Shown: one piece after another, positions 28,686 through 37,824 of the stretch
How the letters are laid out: the number at the start of each line of letters is the position of its first letter
Numbering within the stretch: position 1 is the first letter of the stretch
Source: Collimonas fungivorans
Lineage (GTDB): Bacteria; Pseudomonadota; Gammaproteobacteria; Burkholderiales; Burkholderiaceae_D
Length of the DNA: 64,000 bases
Direction: 5' to 3'
Assembly (NCBI RefSeq): GCF_001584145.1
Contig: NZ_CP013232.1
Location: 1,302,001-1,366,000, forward strand
Notes under the pieces: model-generated
What the model saw: the letters and a program-made list of their open reading frames with translations, nothing else
Databases searched by the model: none
What the model was told of the DNA's origin: nothing
Program-made: the position numbers and the translations under genes

Positions 28686-29195
28686 TTAAAAGACCTTGAT
28701 TTTCAATTGAAAAGACAAGGCGCCGTACAACCTGTCTTTATAGCTGGGAATCACCGCCAGGTTCAAGCCGACGTTCTTGTATTCGTAGCTGGCGACAGGA
28801 ATGGCAGCCAGGAACCAGTCGCCGCGCCGCATTTTCGGATAACCGTTGAATCCGCCGGCGACGAATCCCAGGCGTACCGGCCCGACATGCAGCGGCTGGT
28901 AATACACGCCGATGTAATTGGAATACTCGCGATCGCTGTTGTAGAACCTGCCGGCGGTGGCGGAAGCCACGGTCGAGAACCGGTATTCGGCGCCGAACCC
29001 CAGGTTGCTGTTGTTCAGCCCCTTGTCGCGGTTGAAATGATAGGAATAGAAACCGGCATTGAGCCATGTTTCGCTGATCGGCTGGTTCTCTATCCAGCCA
29101 AACAGCTCGCTTTGCTGCGCATGCGAACTGGCAGGAAATAAAGCAGTACAGGCCAAAAGGATGGTTGTTTCTCGCCAGCGGGTTAACGTACGCAT
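28686..29195 (-). CDS. PagP-like outer-membrane beta-barrel protein
   Basis: The 169-residue product has a signal peptide cut near SSHA-QQ and alternating amphipathic strands ending in aromatic residues, finishing LKIKVF, as in small outer-membrane barrels. The pattern AGFYSYHFNRDKG, FGAEYRFS, GRFYNSDREYSNYIGVYY and AAIPVASYEY resembles the layout of lipid A palmitoyltransferase PagP, with a His early and an NSD where PagP has KDS. Enzyme activity is not established. It lies between flgL and fliR, outside normal flagellar content, and is convergent with flgL. Confidence 0.65.
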   Translation of the reverse strand: MRTLTRWRETTILLACTALFPASSHAQQSELFGWIENQPISETWLNAGFYSYHFNRDKGLNNSNLGFGAEYRFSTVASATAGRFYNSDREYSNYIGVYYQPLHVGPVRLGFVAGGFNGYPKMRRGDWFLAAIPVASYEYKNVGLNLAVIPSYKDRLYGALSFQLKIKVF

Positions 29196-29311
29196 CGGTT
29201 TCCTGTGGATGAAAATTCTGTTGTCACGGATTAATTCCGAGGCTATTTTGACATAAGCATCTGTCCAGCTGGCATTGGCCTGCCCGAAATTGGATGCAAC
29301 CTTGGTTTTTC

Positions 29312-30106
29312 CTATGGGCGCAAGGCCTGCGCCAGATGCAGCATGTTGGCCAGCCCAAGCGCAAATTCCTGTTCCAGGAACGGCGCCAGGTGCGGCATCA
29401 GCTGCTGCAGCATCAGGATCCCGCCCAGCAAGGTCAAAGGAAAGCCGACGGCAAATATGCTCAGCTGGGGCGAAGCCCGGTTGAGGATGCCCATCGCAAG
29501 GTTCAGGGTCAACAGGGCTGCTACCAGGGGTAGCGCCAGCATCAGGCCGGCGGAAAAGACATTGGCGCCGGCCAGCACCAGGAAATGCCAGCCTTCGGCC
29601 GCCAGTGGCGCATCTGAAATCGGCAGGACGTGGAAACTCTCAACCAGGGTGCTGATCACCATCAGGTGGCCGTCCACCGCCAGGAAGATCAGCATCGCCA
29701 GCATGTTCAGCAGGCTGGCCAGCACCATGGTGTTGCCGCCGCTGTTGGGATCGAAAAAAGAAGCGAACGACAAGCCCATCTGCAGGCCGGCATAATCGCC
29801 GGCGGCTTGCACCGCGGCGAACACCAGCCGTATCGAAAATCCCATGGCGGAACCGATCAGGACCTGCTGGATCAGTATCCAGACACCGCCGGCCGAAACC
29901 AGCGGCACCGCCGGCACGGCGCCCAGGGTAGGAGCGATGGCGATGGCCAGCAATGCAGCCAGGCCGACCTTGACCTGGCGCGCGACGTTTTTTTCACCGA
30001 AGATGGGGGCGGCGCTGATCAGGGCCAGCATCCGGACGAAGGGCCATACAAACGCTACTATCCAGGCGCTCAGTTGCGCGGACGTGACCGACAGCACCGG
30101 CGACAT
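29312..30106 (-). CDS. fliR: Flagellar export protein FliR
   Basis: FliR is an inner-membrane export gate protein that forms the FliPQR core. From ATG 30106 it has 264 residues with about six membrane helices and motifs FVRMLALISAAPIFGEKNV and GLQMGLSFASFFDP. The frame extends upstream, but 30106 overlaps the fliQ stop (TGATG) and gives the usual N-terminus. It is the last gene of the fliF-fliR block. Confidence 0.95.
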   Translation of the reverse strand: MSPVLSVTSAQLSAWIVAFVWPFVRMLALISAAPIFGEKNVARQVKVGLAALLAIAIAPTLGAVPAVPLVSAGGVWILIQQVLIGSAMGFSIRLVFAAVQAAGDYAGLQMGLSFASFFDPNSGGNTMVLASLLNMLAMLIFLAVDGHLMVISTLVESFHVLPISDAPLAAEGWHFLVLAGANVFSAGLMLALPLVAALLTLNLAMGILNRASPQLSIFAVGFPLTLLGGILMLQQLMPHLAPFLEQEFALGLANMLHLAQALRP

Positions 30107-30375
30107 CAGCCAACCAGCTGCGGAATGCTGGAAAACAGCTGGCGCATGTAGTCCAGGATGGAGTTCAGCATCCACGGCCCGGCGATGACCATGGTGGCGC
30201 ATACGGCGAGCAGCTTGGGAATGAACGACAGGGTCATTTCATTGATCTGGGTGGCGGCCTGGAACAGGCTGATGATCAAACCGCTGACCAGGGCCACCAG
30301 CAGCAGCGGCGCGCCCAGCAGGAGAGTCATTTTCATCGCCTGGTAGCCCAAGGCCATTACCGATTCGGGAGTCAT
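30106..30375 (-). CDS. fliQ: Flagellar export protein FliQ
   Basis: FliQ is an 89-residue gate component with two membrane helices. It starts MTPESVMALGYQAMK and holds FQAATQINEMTLSFIPKLLA. A TTG nine bases upstream would add three residues; ATG 30375 gives the exact usual length. It lies 11 bases after fliP. Confidence 0.96.
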   Translation of the reverse strand: MTPESVMALGYQAMKMTLLLGAPLLLVALVSGLIISLFQAATQINEMTLSFIPKLLAVCATMVIAGPWMLNSILDYMRQLFSSIPQLVG

Positions 30376-30386
30376 TTTGTGCAACC

Positions 30387-31147
30387 TCAGGTATAGAAAC
30401 TTTGGGCCAGGGCGCCGATCAGCAGCTGCCAGCCGTCGACCAGCACGAACAGCATCAGCTTGAACGGCAGCGAAATGGTGGCGGGCGGCACCATCATCAT
30501 CCCCATCGACATCAGGACGCTGGCCACCACCAGGTCAACGATCAGGAATGGAATAAAGATGGTGAAGCCGATCTGGAACGCCGTCTTCAGTTCGCTGATG
30601 ACAAACGCCGGCACCAGTATCCGCAGCGGCACTTCTTCCGGCCCTTGCATCTGCGGCGCCTGGGCCAGCCTGGCGAACAGCGCCAGGTCGCCTTCGCGAG
30701 TCTGTTTCAGCATGAACTGCTTGAACGGCTGGATGCCGCGCTCCAGCGCCTGTTCGGCGCTGATCTTGTTGTCTGAAAATGGCTTGTAGGCATCGCTGTA
30801 GGCTTTGTCGAATACCGGCGACATCACGAAAAAAGTCAGGAACAGCGCCAGCCCGACCAGGATCTGGTTGGGCGGTGAACTCTGGGCGCCGATCGCGGTG
30901 CGCAGCAAACCGAGCACGATGATGATGCGGGTGAAGCTGGTCATCGCCAGCAGCAGCGCCGGCAGGAACGAGAGCGAAGTCAGCAGCAGCATGGTCTGGA
31001 CGCTGAGCGACCAGGTCTGGCTGCCGCCGGGCCGGCGGTGCTGGTGATGCCGGGCAGCGCCTGGGCGGCGGCGATGGCAGGCAGCATGGTCAGCAATAGC
31101 GCTGTGAGCAGTTTGCGATGTTGCGCGAGGAAAGAGAGAGGACGCAT
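30387..31147 (-). pseudogene. fliP: Flagellar export protein FliP, frameshifted near the 5' end
   Basis: FliP is an essential export gate core protein. The frame from ATG 31147 ([14 protein letters not shown]) encodes the signal peptide and [11 protein letters not shown], then is lost at the G run 31027-31028 (minus strand). The remaining protein from [10 protein letters not shown] to the C-terminus AQSFYT lies in another frame. One extra G restores a continuous protein of about 253 residues. The long frame opening at 31193 reads nonsense upstream of the junction. All conserved parts ([45 protein letters not shown]) are intact. Confidence 0.9.
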
Positions 31148-31206
31148 TCTGCCAATCGGTTCTAATGGGTAAATGATGTGCGGCTGAGTGCAATATCGAG
31201 ATGGGC

Positions 31207-31677
31207 CTATTTGCGGCCTAGCGACTCTCGCAGCTTTTGCGCAAAGGCACTGGCAGCATTGCCGGCAGCGATAGCGCCTTGCCTGATCGGCAGCTTGGGA
31301 TCTTCCGGCATTTCCTGCGCAGGCATGGCGTGCAACGATTGAATCCGTCCCGGAGTCACTCCCAGCGCCAGCCAGGTACTGCCGATTTCGACTACCACCA
31401 CCCGCTCGCGCTGGCCGATGGCGGTGCTGGCGATCACCTTGACCAGGCGGCCGCTGTTGTGCTTTTGCAGTCCCAGCCGGCGTGCCGTCCAGGCGCAAAG
31501 GAAAATCAGCGCAAGCACCACTGCCAGGCCGGAAGCCGCCTGCAACAGCCCGGCTGCACCCCATGACGGCGTGGCCGGAACGGCTGTTGCGACAGGCGCG
31601 GCGATCATGGCAGAGGCAGGCAGAGCCAGGCATGCCAACAGCAGCAGCGCGCGCCGCGCCATGGTTATGGATTTCAT
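31207..31677 (-). CDS. fliO: Flagellar biosynthesis protein FliO
   Basis: FliO is a bitopic membrane protein that helps assemble the FliP ring. The 156-residue product has a hydrophobic N-terminus, a second helix ([20 protein letters not shown]) and a cytoplasmic domain with [20 protein letters not shown]. It overlaps fliN by four bases and precedes fliP by 59 bases. Confidence 0.92.
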   Translation of the reverse strand: MKSITMARRALLLLACLALPASAMIAAPVATAVPATPSWGAAGLLQAASGLAVVLALIFLCAWTARRLGLQKHNSGRLVKVIASTAIGQRERVVVVEIGSTWLALGVTPGRIQSLHAMPAQEMPEDPKLPIRQGAIAAGNAASAFAQKLRESLGRK

Positions 31678-32099
31678 CGGTTCAGCTTGTGTATGCGCTC
31701 GGACGGCGTGATGATGTCTGTCAGCCGGATGCCGAACTTGTCGTTGACCACCACCACTTCGCCCTGGGCGATCAGGTAGCCGTTGATCAGCACATCCATC
31801 GGTTCGCCGGCCAGGCCGTCCAGCTCGACCACCGAACCTTGCGCCAGCTGCAGCAGGTTCTTGATGGTGATCCTGGTGCGCCCCAACTCGGCGGTCATCT
31901 GCACCGGGATGTCGAGGATCATGTCGATATCGGTCTTGGCGACTTCGGCAGTGTCGCCGCTGAGCGGCTGGAACACCTTGGCCGCGGGCGCCGGTTCCGG
32001 CGCCGGGTGCGATGCGGCGGTCTGCGCAGCGAGCGCGCTGGCCCAGTCGTCGGCGGCTTCGGCGTTTGGATCCGGCTTGTTTTCGTCACTCATGTTCAT
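31674..32099 (-). CDS. fliN: Flagellar motor switch protein FliN
   Basis: FliN forms part of the C-ring and binds the export apparatus. The 141-residue protein has a disordered acidic N-terminus and a SpoA domain: IDMILDIPVQMTAELGRTRI, LLQLAQGSVVELDGLAGEP, VLINGYLIAQGEVVVVNDKF. The start overlaps the 3' end of fliM by 14 bases. Confidence 0.97.
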   Translation of the reverse strand: MNMSDENKPDPNAEAADDWASALAAQTAASHPAPEPAPAAKVFQPLSGDTAEVAKTDIDMILDIPVQMTAELGRTRITIKNLLQLAQGSVVELDGLAGEPMDVLINGYLIAQGEVVVVNDKFGIRLTDIITPSERIHKLNR

Positions 32100-33087
32100 T
32101 CCCTTTTAAATCACCTTCGCGGTGATTGATCATTTTTTCTACCCGCAGTGCATAACGGCCGTTGGAGGTGCCGTAACCGCATTCCATCACCGGCACGCCA
32201 TCGACCTTGGCCACGATTTTTTCAGGCATTTCTATCGGCAGGACGTCGCCGATTTTGAGCTTCAGGAGCTGGCCTATGGTCGACGGGATATTCATGAAAT
32301 CGACCTTCAGCTGCACATCGGCGCTTTGCACCTGCTGCGACAATTGCTTGACCCAGCGCTTGTCGACTTCGACCTCGTCCTGCACCGGGTTCGAGAGCAG
32401 GTCGCGTATCGGCTCTATCATCGAATACGGAATGCAGATATGCAGGGCGCCGCCGATGGGGCCGAACTCGATGTGGAAAGTGGTGTTCACCACTACTTCG
32501 TTGGGCGTCGCGATATTGGCGAACTTGGTATGCATCTCTGCCCGCACGTATTCGAATTCGAGCGGATAGATCGGATTCCAGGCGCTGCCGTAACTGTCCA
32601 GCGCCAGGTTCAGCAGGCGGGTGATGATGCGTTGCTCGGTCTGGGTGAAGTCGCGGCCTTCGACCCGCATGTGGAACCGGCCGTCGCCGCCGAACAGGTT
32701 GTCGACCACCAGGAACACCAGGTTCGGATCGAATACGAACAGCGCCGTGCCGCGCAAGGGTTTCATGTGCAGCAGGTTGATATTGGCCGGCACCGGCAGG
32801 TGGCGGATGAATTCGCTGTATTTCTGGACATGGACCGCGCCTACCGAAATGTCGGCGCTGCGGCGCATGAAATTGAACAGGGAACTGCGCAGCTGGCGCG
32901 CAAAACGTTCGTTGATGATTTCCAGCGTATGCATGCGGCCGCGCACGATACGTTCCTGGGTGCCGAGATTGTAGGCCTGAACGCCTTCCGGATTCGGAAC
33001 CGGCGCCGCGGCAGCATCGGTCTCGCCGGTGACGCCTTGCAGCAATGCATCTACTTCGTCCTGAGACAGTAGCTGTTCATAAGCCAT
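32086..33087 (-). CDS. fliM: Flagellar motor switch protein FliM
   Basis: FliM is the C-ring protein that binds CheY-P. The 333-residue protein has the N-terminal CheY-binding peptide LLSQDEVDALLQGV, the CheC-like middle domain (GRMHTLEIINERFARQLRSS) and a C-terminal SpoA domain. Its length is standard. Confidence 0.98.
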   Translation of the reverse strand: MAYEQLLSQDEVDALLQGVTGETDAAAAPVPNPEGVQAYNLGTQERIVRGRMHTLEIINERFARQLRSSLFNFMRRSADISVGAVHVQKYSEFIRHLPVPANINLLHMKPLRGTALFVFDPNLVFLVVDNLFGGDGRFHMRVEGRDFTQTEQRIITRLLNLALDSYGSAWNPIYPLEFEYVRAEMHTKFANIATPNEVVVNTTFHIEFGPIGGALHICIPYSMIEPIRDLLSNPVQDEVEVDKRWVKQLSQQVQSADVQLKVDFMNIPSTIGQLLKLKIGDVLPIEMPEKIVAKVDGVPVMECGYGTSNGRYALRVEKMINHREGDLKGNEHE

Positions 33088-33102
33088 AGCTGGGTCTCGG
33101 TT

Positions 33103-33576
33103 TTACTGCACCACGAAGGCGGTGAACAACACATTGATGATGTGCTGCGGCGGCTGGCTGCTGGCCAGGGGTTTGTTCAATGCCTTGAGGATTTCGGCGG
33201 CGAGCTTGCTCTTGTCGTCGGCGGTGATCAGCGAATTCGGATCGCGGTTCGACAGCAGGCTGAGGATGCGGCTGCGCGTCTCCGGCAGGTACTCGACGAT
33301 CTGCGCCTGGCTTTTGGCGTCCGCCACTTTCAAGGTCAGGCCGATATGCAGGAAACGATCGCGGTCGTCCGCCTGCAGGTTGACGGTAAACGGATCGAGG
33401 GCGACAAAGATAGGCGTTTCCGGGACCGGCGCGGCGACGCTCTTGCTGGCTGGCTGCATGATGGTGAAATAATAAGCAGCTCCAGCCGCGGCCAGGGCGG
33501 CGGTGAGCACGATCAAGATCAGTCCGAGCTTGCTCTTTTTAGGTGCTGCCACTGCTTCGTTGGTGATAGTTGCCAT
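33103..33576 (-). CDS. fliL: Flagellar basal body-associated protein FliL
   Basis: FliL supports the stator at the motor. From ATG 33576 (MATITNEAVAAPKKSKLG) the product has 157 residues with one membrane helix (LGLILIVLTAALAAAGAAYY) and a periplasmic domain with FVALDPFTVNL and RDRFLHIGLTLKV. An AGGAAA RBS lies just upstream, favouring this start over one 42 bases earlier. The spacer to fliK (33577-33705) holds no gene. Confidence 0.93.
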   Translation of the reverse strand: MATITNEAVAAPKKSKLGLILIVLTAALAAAGAAYYFTIMQPASKSVAAPVPETPIFVALDPFTVNLQADDRDRFLHIGLTLKVADAKSQAQIVEYLPETRSRILSLLSNRDPNSLITADDKSKLAAEILKALNKPLASSQPPQHIINVLFTAFVVQ

Positions 33577-33705
33577 GGGTTTTTCCTGCATCAGATTCCA
33601 GCGTCCATTCTTTGCCAAAAAGGCCTCGAACCATCTGCTGATATAAAGGGAGAAAGCGCTTCAGATCCTCCATTTGTTGCGCCCGGAATTTCTGTTTTTT
33701 TTCTG

Positions 33706-35070
33706 TCAGGCAAAAATATCTACCTTGCCATTGCTGTTCCTGCTGATGGCTGCTGCGCTGCGCTCCGCTTTTGTGTTCAGCTCGCTTGCCGTTGGAGTAG
33801 CCTGGAACTGGCTTCCCGACCCCCTGTGGCTGCCCTGGTGCTGGGTAAATGCCCCTTGCTGTTGTTGCTGCGGTTGCTGGGTATCGGCGCTGACCGAAGT
33901 GTTGCCCAGATTGATGCCGCTTTCTGCCAGGCTGCTGCGCAACTGCGGCAGGGCGGCTTCCAGCGCCGTGCGCACCGACTGGTGAGCGGAAACAAACATG
34001 GCTTGCGCCTGGTTGTCGCTGATGGTGAGCGTGACTTTCAGCGGCCCCAGGTCGGGCGGATTGAGGTGCAGTTCTGCGCTCTGGTTATTGGTGTTGCCCA
34101 TCCACACGACTTGCTTGCCAAGCGCCGCGCCCCAGCCGTCGCTGCCGACCGCCGGCAGCAGCGCCAGCTTGACGGCGGCCGGCGGCGAGCTGGCTGCAGC
34201 TGTGGCTGCCGCTGCCAGATTGTGCGCTACCGCCGGATTTGCCTGCGCCGTGACAGTGAGGTCCGGCTGGCCGATGCTGCCGGCGGCCGCCTTGGCCATG
34301 ACGATCTCATTAGCATTCGTATTGGCGCTGGCGCCCGCTGGACCAGCCGCGGTCTTGGCCGCGGCCAGGTTGTCCTGCCGTTCTGATTTTTCCAGTTGAT
34401 CGTGCTTGTTCGCGTGGGCATCATCTTGTGCTGCTTGCTGGCCGGTGGTGCTGGCTGTCCCAACCTGGCTGGCCAGTTGTTGCGCATTTTGCGTCACATT
34501 GGCGTATTCGCCGCTGACGGCTTCCTTGCGCGCGGCGGCGCTTTGCCTGGATGGCGCAGCGTCAGCCGGACCGGCTTGCGTCGCCAGCTGAGCTGCGGCG
34601 GGTAGGGTCGTTCCAGCCGGAGCAATGTCTGTGTCGGCGGTCTCCGTGGCTGGTGCAGCGATTGCAGCCGAGACTGCGGGTTTGCCGCTGGCGGCGGCGA
34701 TTGCCGCGTTGAGCTGGCCCTCTGCCGCCGATGGTGGCGGACTATCGCTGCCGGATTGCGGATTTGCCTCAATCGCTTTCGCGCCAGCCTGTGGCAAGAC
34801 CAGGAAAGCCAGAGCCGGTACGGCGCCTGGATCCTGGTCCTTATCGCTGCTCGCCTGGCGCCTTGGCGCTGCGCGGTCGGTTGGCTTGGCGCTGCTTACC
34901 GCCTTTTCAGCCGGTTTGTCGGCGCTGGCCAATGAACGGTCCAGGACCTTGCCAAAATTGTCGGCTCCGTCCTGCTGGGCATTTGGATTTGAATTCGCAT
35001 TATTGACGGCATTGCCGGCGGACGGCGCAGCTTGGAGGGCAGCGGTGCTGGATGAAACAAGTAAAGACAT
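33706..35070 (-). CDS. fliK: Flagellar hook-length control protein FliK
   Basis: FliK measures hook length and triggers the FlhB switch. The 454-residue protein has a long Ala/Gln/Ser-rich disordered N-terminal part and the C-terminal hook-length domain: SAELHLNPPDLGPLKVTLTI, then FVSAHQSVRTALEAALPQLR and LAESGINLGNTSV. It lies between fliJ and fliL, the usual position. Confidence 0.95.
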   Translation of the reverse strand: MSLLVSSSTAALQAAPSAGNAVNNANSNPNAQQDGADNFGKVLDRSLASADKPAEKAVSSAKPTDRAAPRRQASSDKDQDPGAVPALAFLVLPQAGAKAIEANPQSGSDSPPPSAAEGQLNAAIAAASGKPAVSAAIAAPATETADTDIAPAGTTLPAAAQLATQAGPADAAPSRQSAAARKEAVSGEYANVTQNAQQLASQVGTASTTGQQAAQDDAHANKHDQLEKSERQDNLAAAKTAAGPAGASANTNANEIVMAKAAAGSIGQPDLTVTAQANPAVAHNLAAAATAAASSPPAAVKLALLPAVGSDGWGAALGKQVVWMGNTNNQSAELHLNPPDLGPLKVTLTISDNQAQAMFVSAHQSVRTALEAALPQLRSSLAESGINLGNTSVSADTQQPQQQQQGAFTQHQGSHRGSGSQFQATPTASELNTKAERSAAAISRNSNGKVDIFA

Positions 35071-35087
35071 GGCGGTTCCTTGATTGA

Positions 35088-35543
35088 TTATTCTGCCGCA
35101 GCGAGCATGCGCTGCCGGAACTGGCGGGCAGCATGTTCGTCGCTGCTGCGCTGTTCGCGCTTGTTGACCAGTTGCGCCTGCTGTTGCCGGGCACGCTCGG
35201 CCAGCGTGTCGAAAGAACTCAGGCGGCGCTTGTTCTGCTGCCAGTCGCTGCGTCCATGCGCCAGCCGCGAATCAGCCTGGCTGGCGACGGCGCGTTGCTG
35301 CTCGATGGCGCTGTCCAGCGTGGCGATGAAATGCTGGAAATTGCGCCAGCTCGAAGACGGCAGGCCGTCCTGCATCTGGCTTTGCAGCTGGTCGTAGTAC
35401 TCCTGGCGATAGCGGGTCAGCATCTCCAGCTTTTCCGCTGCGCCGATCTGGGCGCGCTGCAGCTGCCCCAGGCGGCGGCTGGCTTCATCGGTCTTGTTCT
35501 GGGCCAGTTCAATCAACATGGCGAGCGGTAAGGTGGTTGACAT
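35088..35543 (-). CDS. fliJ: Flagellar export chaperone FliJ
   Basis: FliJ is a coiled-coil protein that works with the FliI ATPase and FlhA. The 151-residue product is almost wholly helical, rich in Gln, Arg and Glu, with LAQNKTDEASRRLGQLQRA near the start. It follows fliI by 106 bases, an unusually AT-rich gap. Confidence 0.92.
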   Translation of the reverse strand: MSTTLPLAMLIELAQNKTDEASRRLGQLQRAQIGAAEKLEMLTRYRQEYYDQLQSQMQDGLPSSSWRNFQHFIATLDSAIEQQRAVASQADSRLAHGRSDWQQNKRRLSSFDTLAERARQQQAQLVNKREQRSSDEHAARQFRQRMLAAAE

Positions 35544-35649
35544 GATTTCCTTTCAGGCTTTGCGGCTTATCTTTGTCTTATTTTTGTCTCATTTTTATAT
35601 TAACGGCGGCTTTCAAGAAAAATATAGAGATCATGTCCACGCGATCTGT
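35544..35649 (-). promoter_or_regulatory. AT-rich spacer between fliI and fliJ
   Basis: The spacer contrasts with the GC-rich genes around it. On the minus strand it holds imperfect copies of GACAAAAATAA and GACAAAGATAAG and a short ATAAAAATGAG run. It could hold an internal promoter for fliJ-fliR. No confident hexamers are assigned. Confidence 0.3.
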
Positions 35650-37095
35650 TTAATCCGGCTGAAACAGTTGTTCCAGCTGCGTGACTGCTTCCAGGTAGCC
35701 CGCGCGTTCAGCCATTCCCTGCTGCAAAAAAGCTTCGATTTTCGGATACAGCGCAATCGCCTTGTCCAGCTGCAGGTCGTGCCCGGCGGCATAGGCGCCG
35801 ACGCTGATCAGGTCGCGGTTGCGCTGGTAGCGCGACAACATCTGCTTGAAGCGCCGCACCGCATCGAACTGACCCGGTTCGATCAGGGATGTCATGGCGC
35901 GGCTGATCGAGGCTTCGATGTCGATTGCCGGATAATGGCCGGATTCGGCCAGGCTGCGCGACAGCACTACGTGGCCGTCGAGGATTGCGCGGGCGGCGTC
36001 AGCAATCGGATCCTGCTGGTCGTCGCCCTCGGTCAGCACGGTATAGAAGGCGGTGATCGCGCCGCCTTTGCCGTTGGCGTCGCGGGCGCCGTTGCCGGCG
36101 CGTTCCACCAGCGCCGGCAGCTTGGCGAACACCGAGGGCGGGTAACCTTTGGTGGCCGGCGGCTCGCCCACCGCCAGCGCGATCTCGCGCTGTGCCATGG
36201 CGTAACGCGTGAGCGAATCCATGATCAGCAAGACATCTTTTCCCTGGTCGCGGAAATATTCTGCCAGCGAGGTGGCATAGGCGGCGCCCTGCAAGCGCAA
36301 CAGCGGCGAGGTATCGGCTGGAGCGGCGACTACTACCGCACGCGCCAGCCCTTCCACGCCCAGGGTGTTTTCGATGAAATCCTTGACTTCGCGGCCGCGT
36401 TCGCCGATCAGGCCGACGATGATCACTTCAGCGCTGGTGTAGCGCGCCATCATGCCGAGCAGCACGCTTTTGCCGACGCCGGAGCCGGCAAACAGGCCCA
36501 TGCGCTGGCCGCGTCCCACGGTGAGCAGGGCGTTGATGGCGCGCACGCCGACGTCTAGCACGCTGTCGATAGGCGCGCGCGCCAGCGGGTTGATGGGGGC
36601 CGCCGAAAGCGGCACTTCGCGGCTGAAATCCAAAGGGCCGAGGCCGTCCAGCGGCCGGCCGGCGGCGTCCACCACCCGTCCCAGCATGCCGGCGCCGGCC
36701 GGCAGGCGTTTGCTGCCAGGTTCGGCCGGCGGACTGCCGTTGGCGGCCGGAGAGGTGGTTTCGAGCGGGTAGACGCGCGCTCCGGGCAGCAAGCCCGCGA
36801 CTTCGGTTTGCGGCATCAGGAACAGACGGTCGCCGGCAAAGCCGACCACTTCCGCTTCGGTAGTGCGTTGCGCATAGCCGGGCGGCAGTTCTATCAGGCA
36901 GTCGCTGCCTACCGGCAGGCGCAAGCCGACCGCTTCCAGCACCAGGCCGACGGCCCGGGTCAGGCGGCCGTAGGTGCGGATCGGGATGCTGCGGCCGACG
37001 CCTATGCTGGCGTTGCCAAGCGTGGTGCGCCAGGCTTGCAGGTGTCGGTTGCTGGCGAGCGGCTCGGCGCCGGCTAGATCGCGGTTGTCGCTCAT
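35650..37095 (-). CDS. fliI: Flagellum-specific ATPase FliI
   Basis: FliI is the export ATPase, related to F1-beta. The 481-residue protein has the Walker A sequence [15 protein letters not shown], the export-ATPase [12 protein letters not shown], Walker [19 protein letters not shown], and [18 protein letters not shown]. It follows fliH by three bases. Confidence 0.98.
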   Translation of the reverse strand: MSDNRDLAGAEPLASNRHLQAWRTTLGNASIGVGRSIPIRTYGRLTRAVGLVLEAVGLRLPVGSDCLIELPPGYAQRTTEAEVVGFAGDRLFLMPQTEVAGLLPGARVYPLETTSPAANGSPPAEPGSKRLPAGAGMLGRVVDAAGRPLDGLGPLDFSREVPLSAAPINPLARAPIDSVLDVGVRAINALLTVGRGQRMGLFAGSGVGKSVLLGMMARYTSAEVIIVGLIGERGREVKDFIENTLGVEGLARAVVVAAPADTSPLLRLQGAAYATSLAEYFRDQGKDVLLIMDSLTRYAMAQREIALAVGEPPATKGYPPSVFAKLPALVERAGNGARDANGKGGAITAFYTVLTEGDDQQDPIADAARAILDGHVVLSRSLAESGHYPAIDIEASISRAMTSLIEPGQFDAVRRFKQMLSRYQRNRDLISVGAYAAGHDLQLDKAIALYPKIEAFLQQGMAERAGYLEAVTQLEQLFQPD

Positions 37096-37098
37096 GGA

Positions 37099-37824
37099 TT
37101 AACCTGGCTGCGGTCGAGTACGGCCAAGTGCAGCCGCTACCCGCTGCCAGCGGGTTTCCATGGTGGCGTCCAGCTCGCCGCTGCTGGCTTGCACCCGGCA
37201 GCCGCCGCGTGCGATGGCCGGGTCGCTGCGCAACAGCCAGCCGGCGGCTTGCAGATCCTCCGCCAGGTATTGCTGCACCAGCGCCATATCGTCGGCATGC
37301 AATAACAGGCGCGGCGTACCGCTCAGCGCCGGTTCTGTCTGCAGCAGCTCGCGCACCGCTGCCAGGATCAGTTGCGGTTCTACCGCCAATGCCTGGCGCA
37401 CCACCTGCTGCGCGATATCCAGCGCCAGCGTCAGCAGATCGTCGGCCAGTTCTTTTTCCGCCTGGCGCAAGGCATCAGGCATGGCAAGGCTCAATGCGCG
37501 CAGGCTACCGGCTTCGTTTTGTGCGGTTTCCAGCCCGGCCCGGTAACCTTCCTGCCAGCCCTCGGCGTGGCCTTGCCGCAGGCCTGCGCTGGCGCCGTCC
37601 TCTTGCGCCTGTTGGCGCAGGCGCTGCAATTCGATTTCGTCGATCAGCAGTTTCGGTTCCAGCTCGACCAGAGCCGGCTCGGCCACGAGCGCTGCCGGCG
37701 CTTCTGCATCGGCAGTGCCGGTCGCCAGCTGCATGTCCGCCATTTCCCAGCGCTGCCAGGCGCTCATCTGAGGTTTTGGCTGGCGCCGGCGGCTATCGGC
37801 TTGAGCGGCATCAGACATAAGCAT
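37099..37824 (-). CDS. fliH: Flagellar assembly protein FliH
   Basis: FliH regulates FliI and links it to the C-ring. The 241-residue product has a Trp-containing N-terminus (MSAWQRWEMADM), a central GlyxxxGly-like segment (GASAGLRQGHAEGWQEGYRAG) and a C-terminal stator-like domain with ALDIAQQVVRQALAVEPQLI. Two in-frame ATGs (37824, 37818) both overlap the fliG stop. Confidence 0.92.
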   Translation of the reverse strand: MLMSDAAQADSRRRQPKPQMSAWQRWEMADMQLATGTADAEAPAALVAEPALVELEPKLLIDEIELQRLRQQAQEDGASAGLRQGHAEGWQEGYRAGLETAQNEAGSLRALSLAMPDALRQAEKELADDLLTLALDIAQQVVRQALAVEPQLILAAVRELLQTEPALSGTPRLLLHADDMALVQQYLAEDLQAAGWLLRSDPAIARGGCRVQASSGELDATMETRWQRVAAALGRTRPQPG

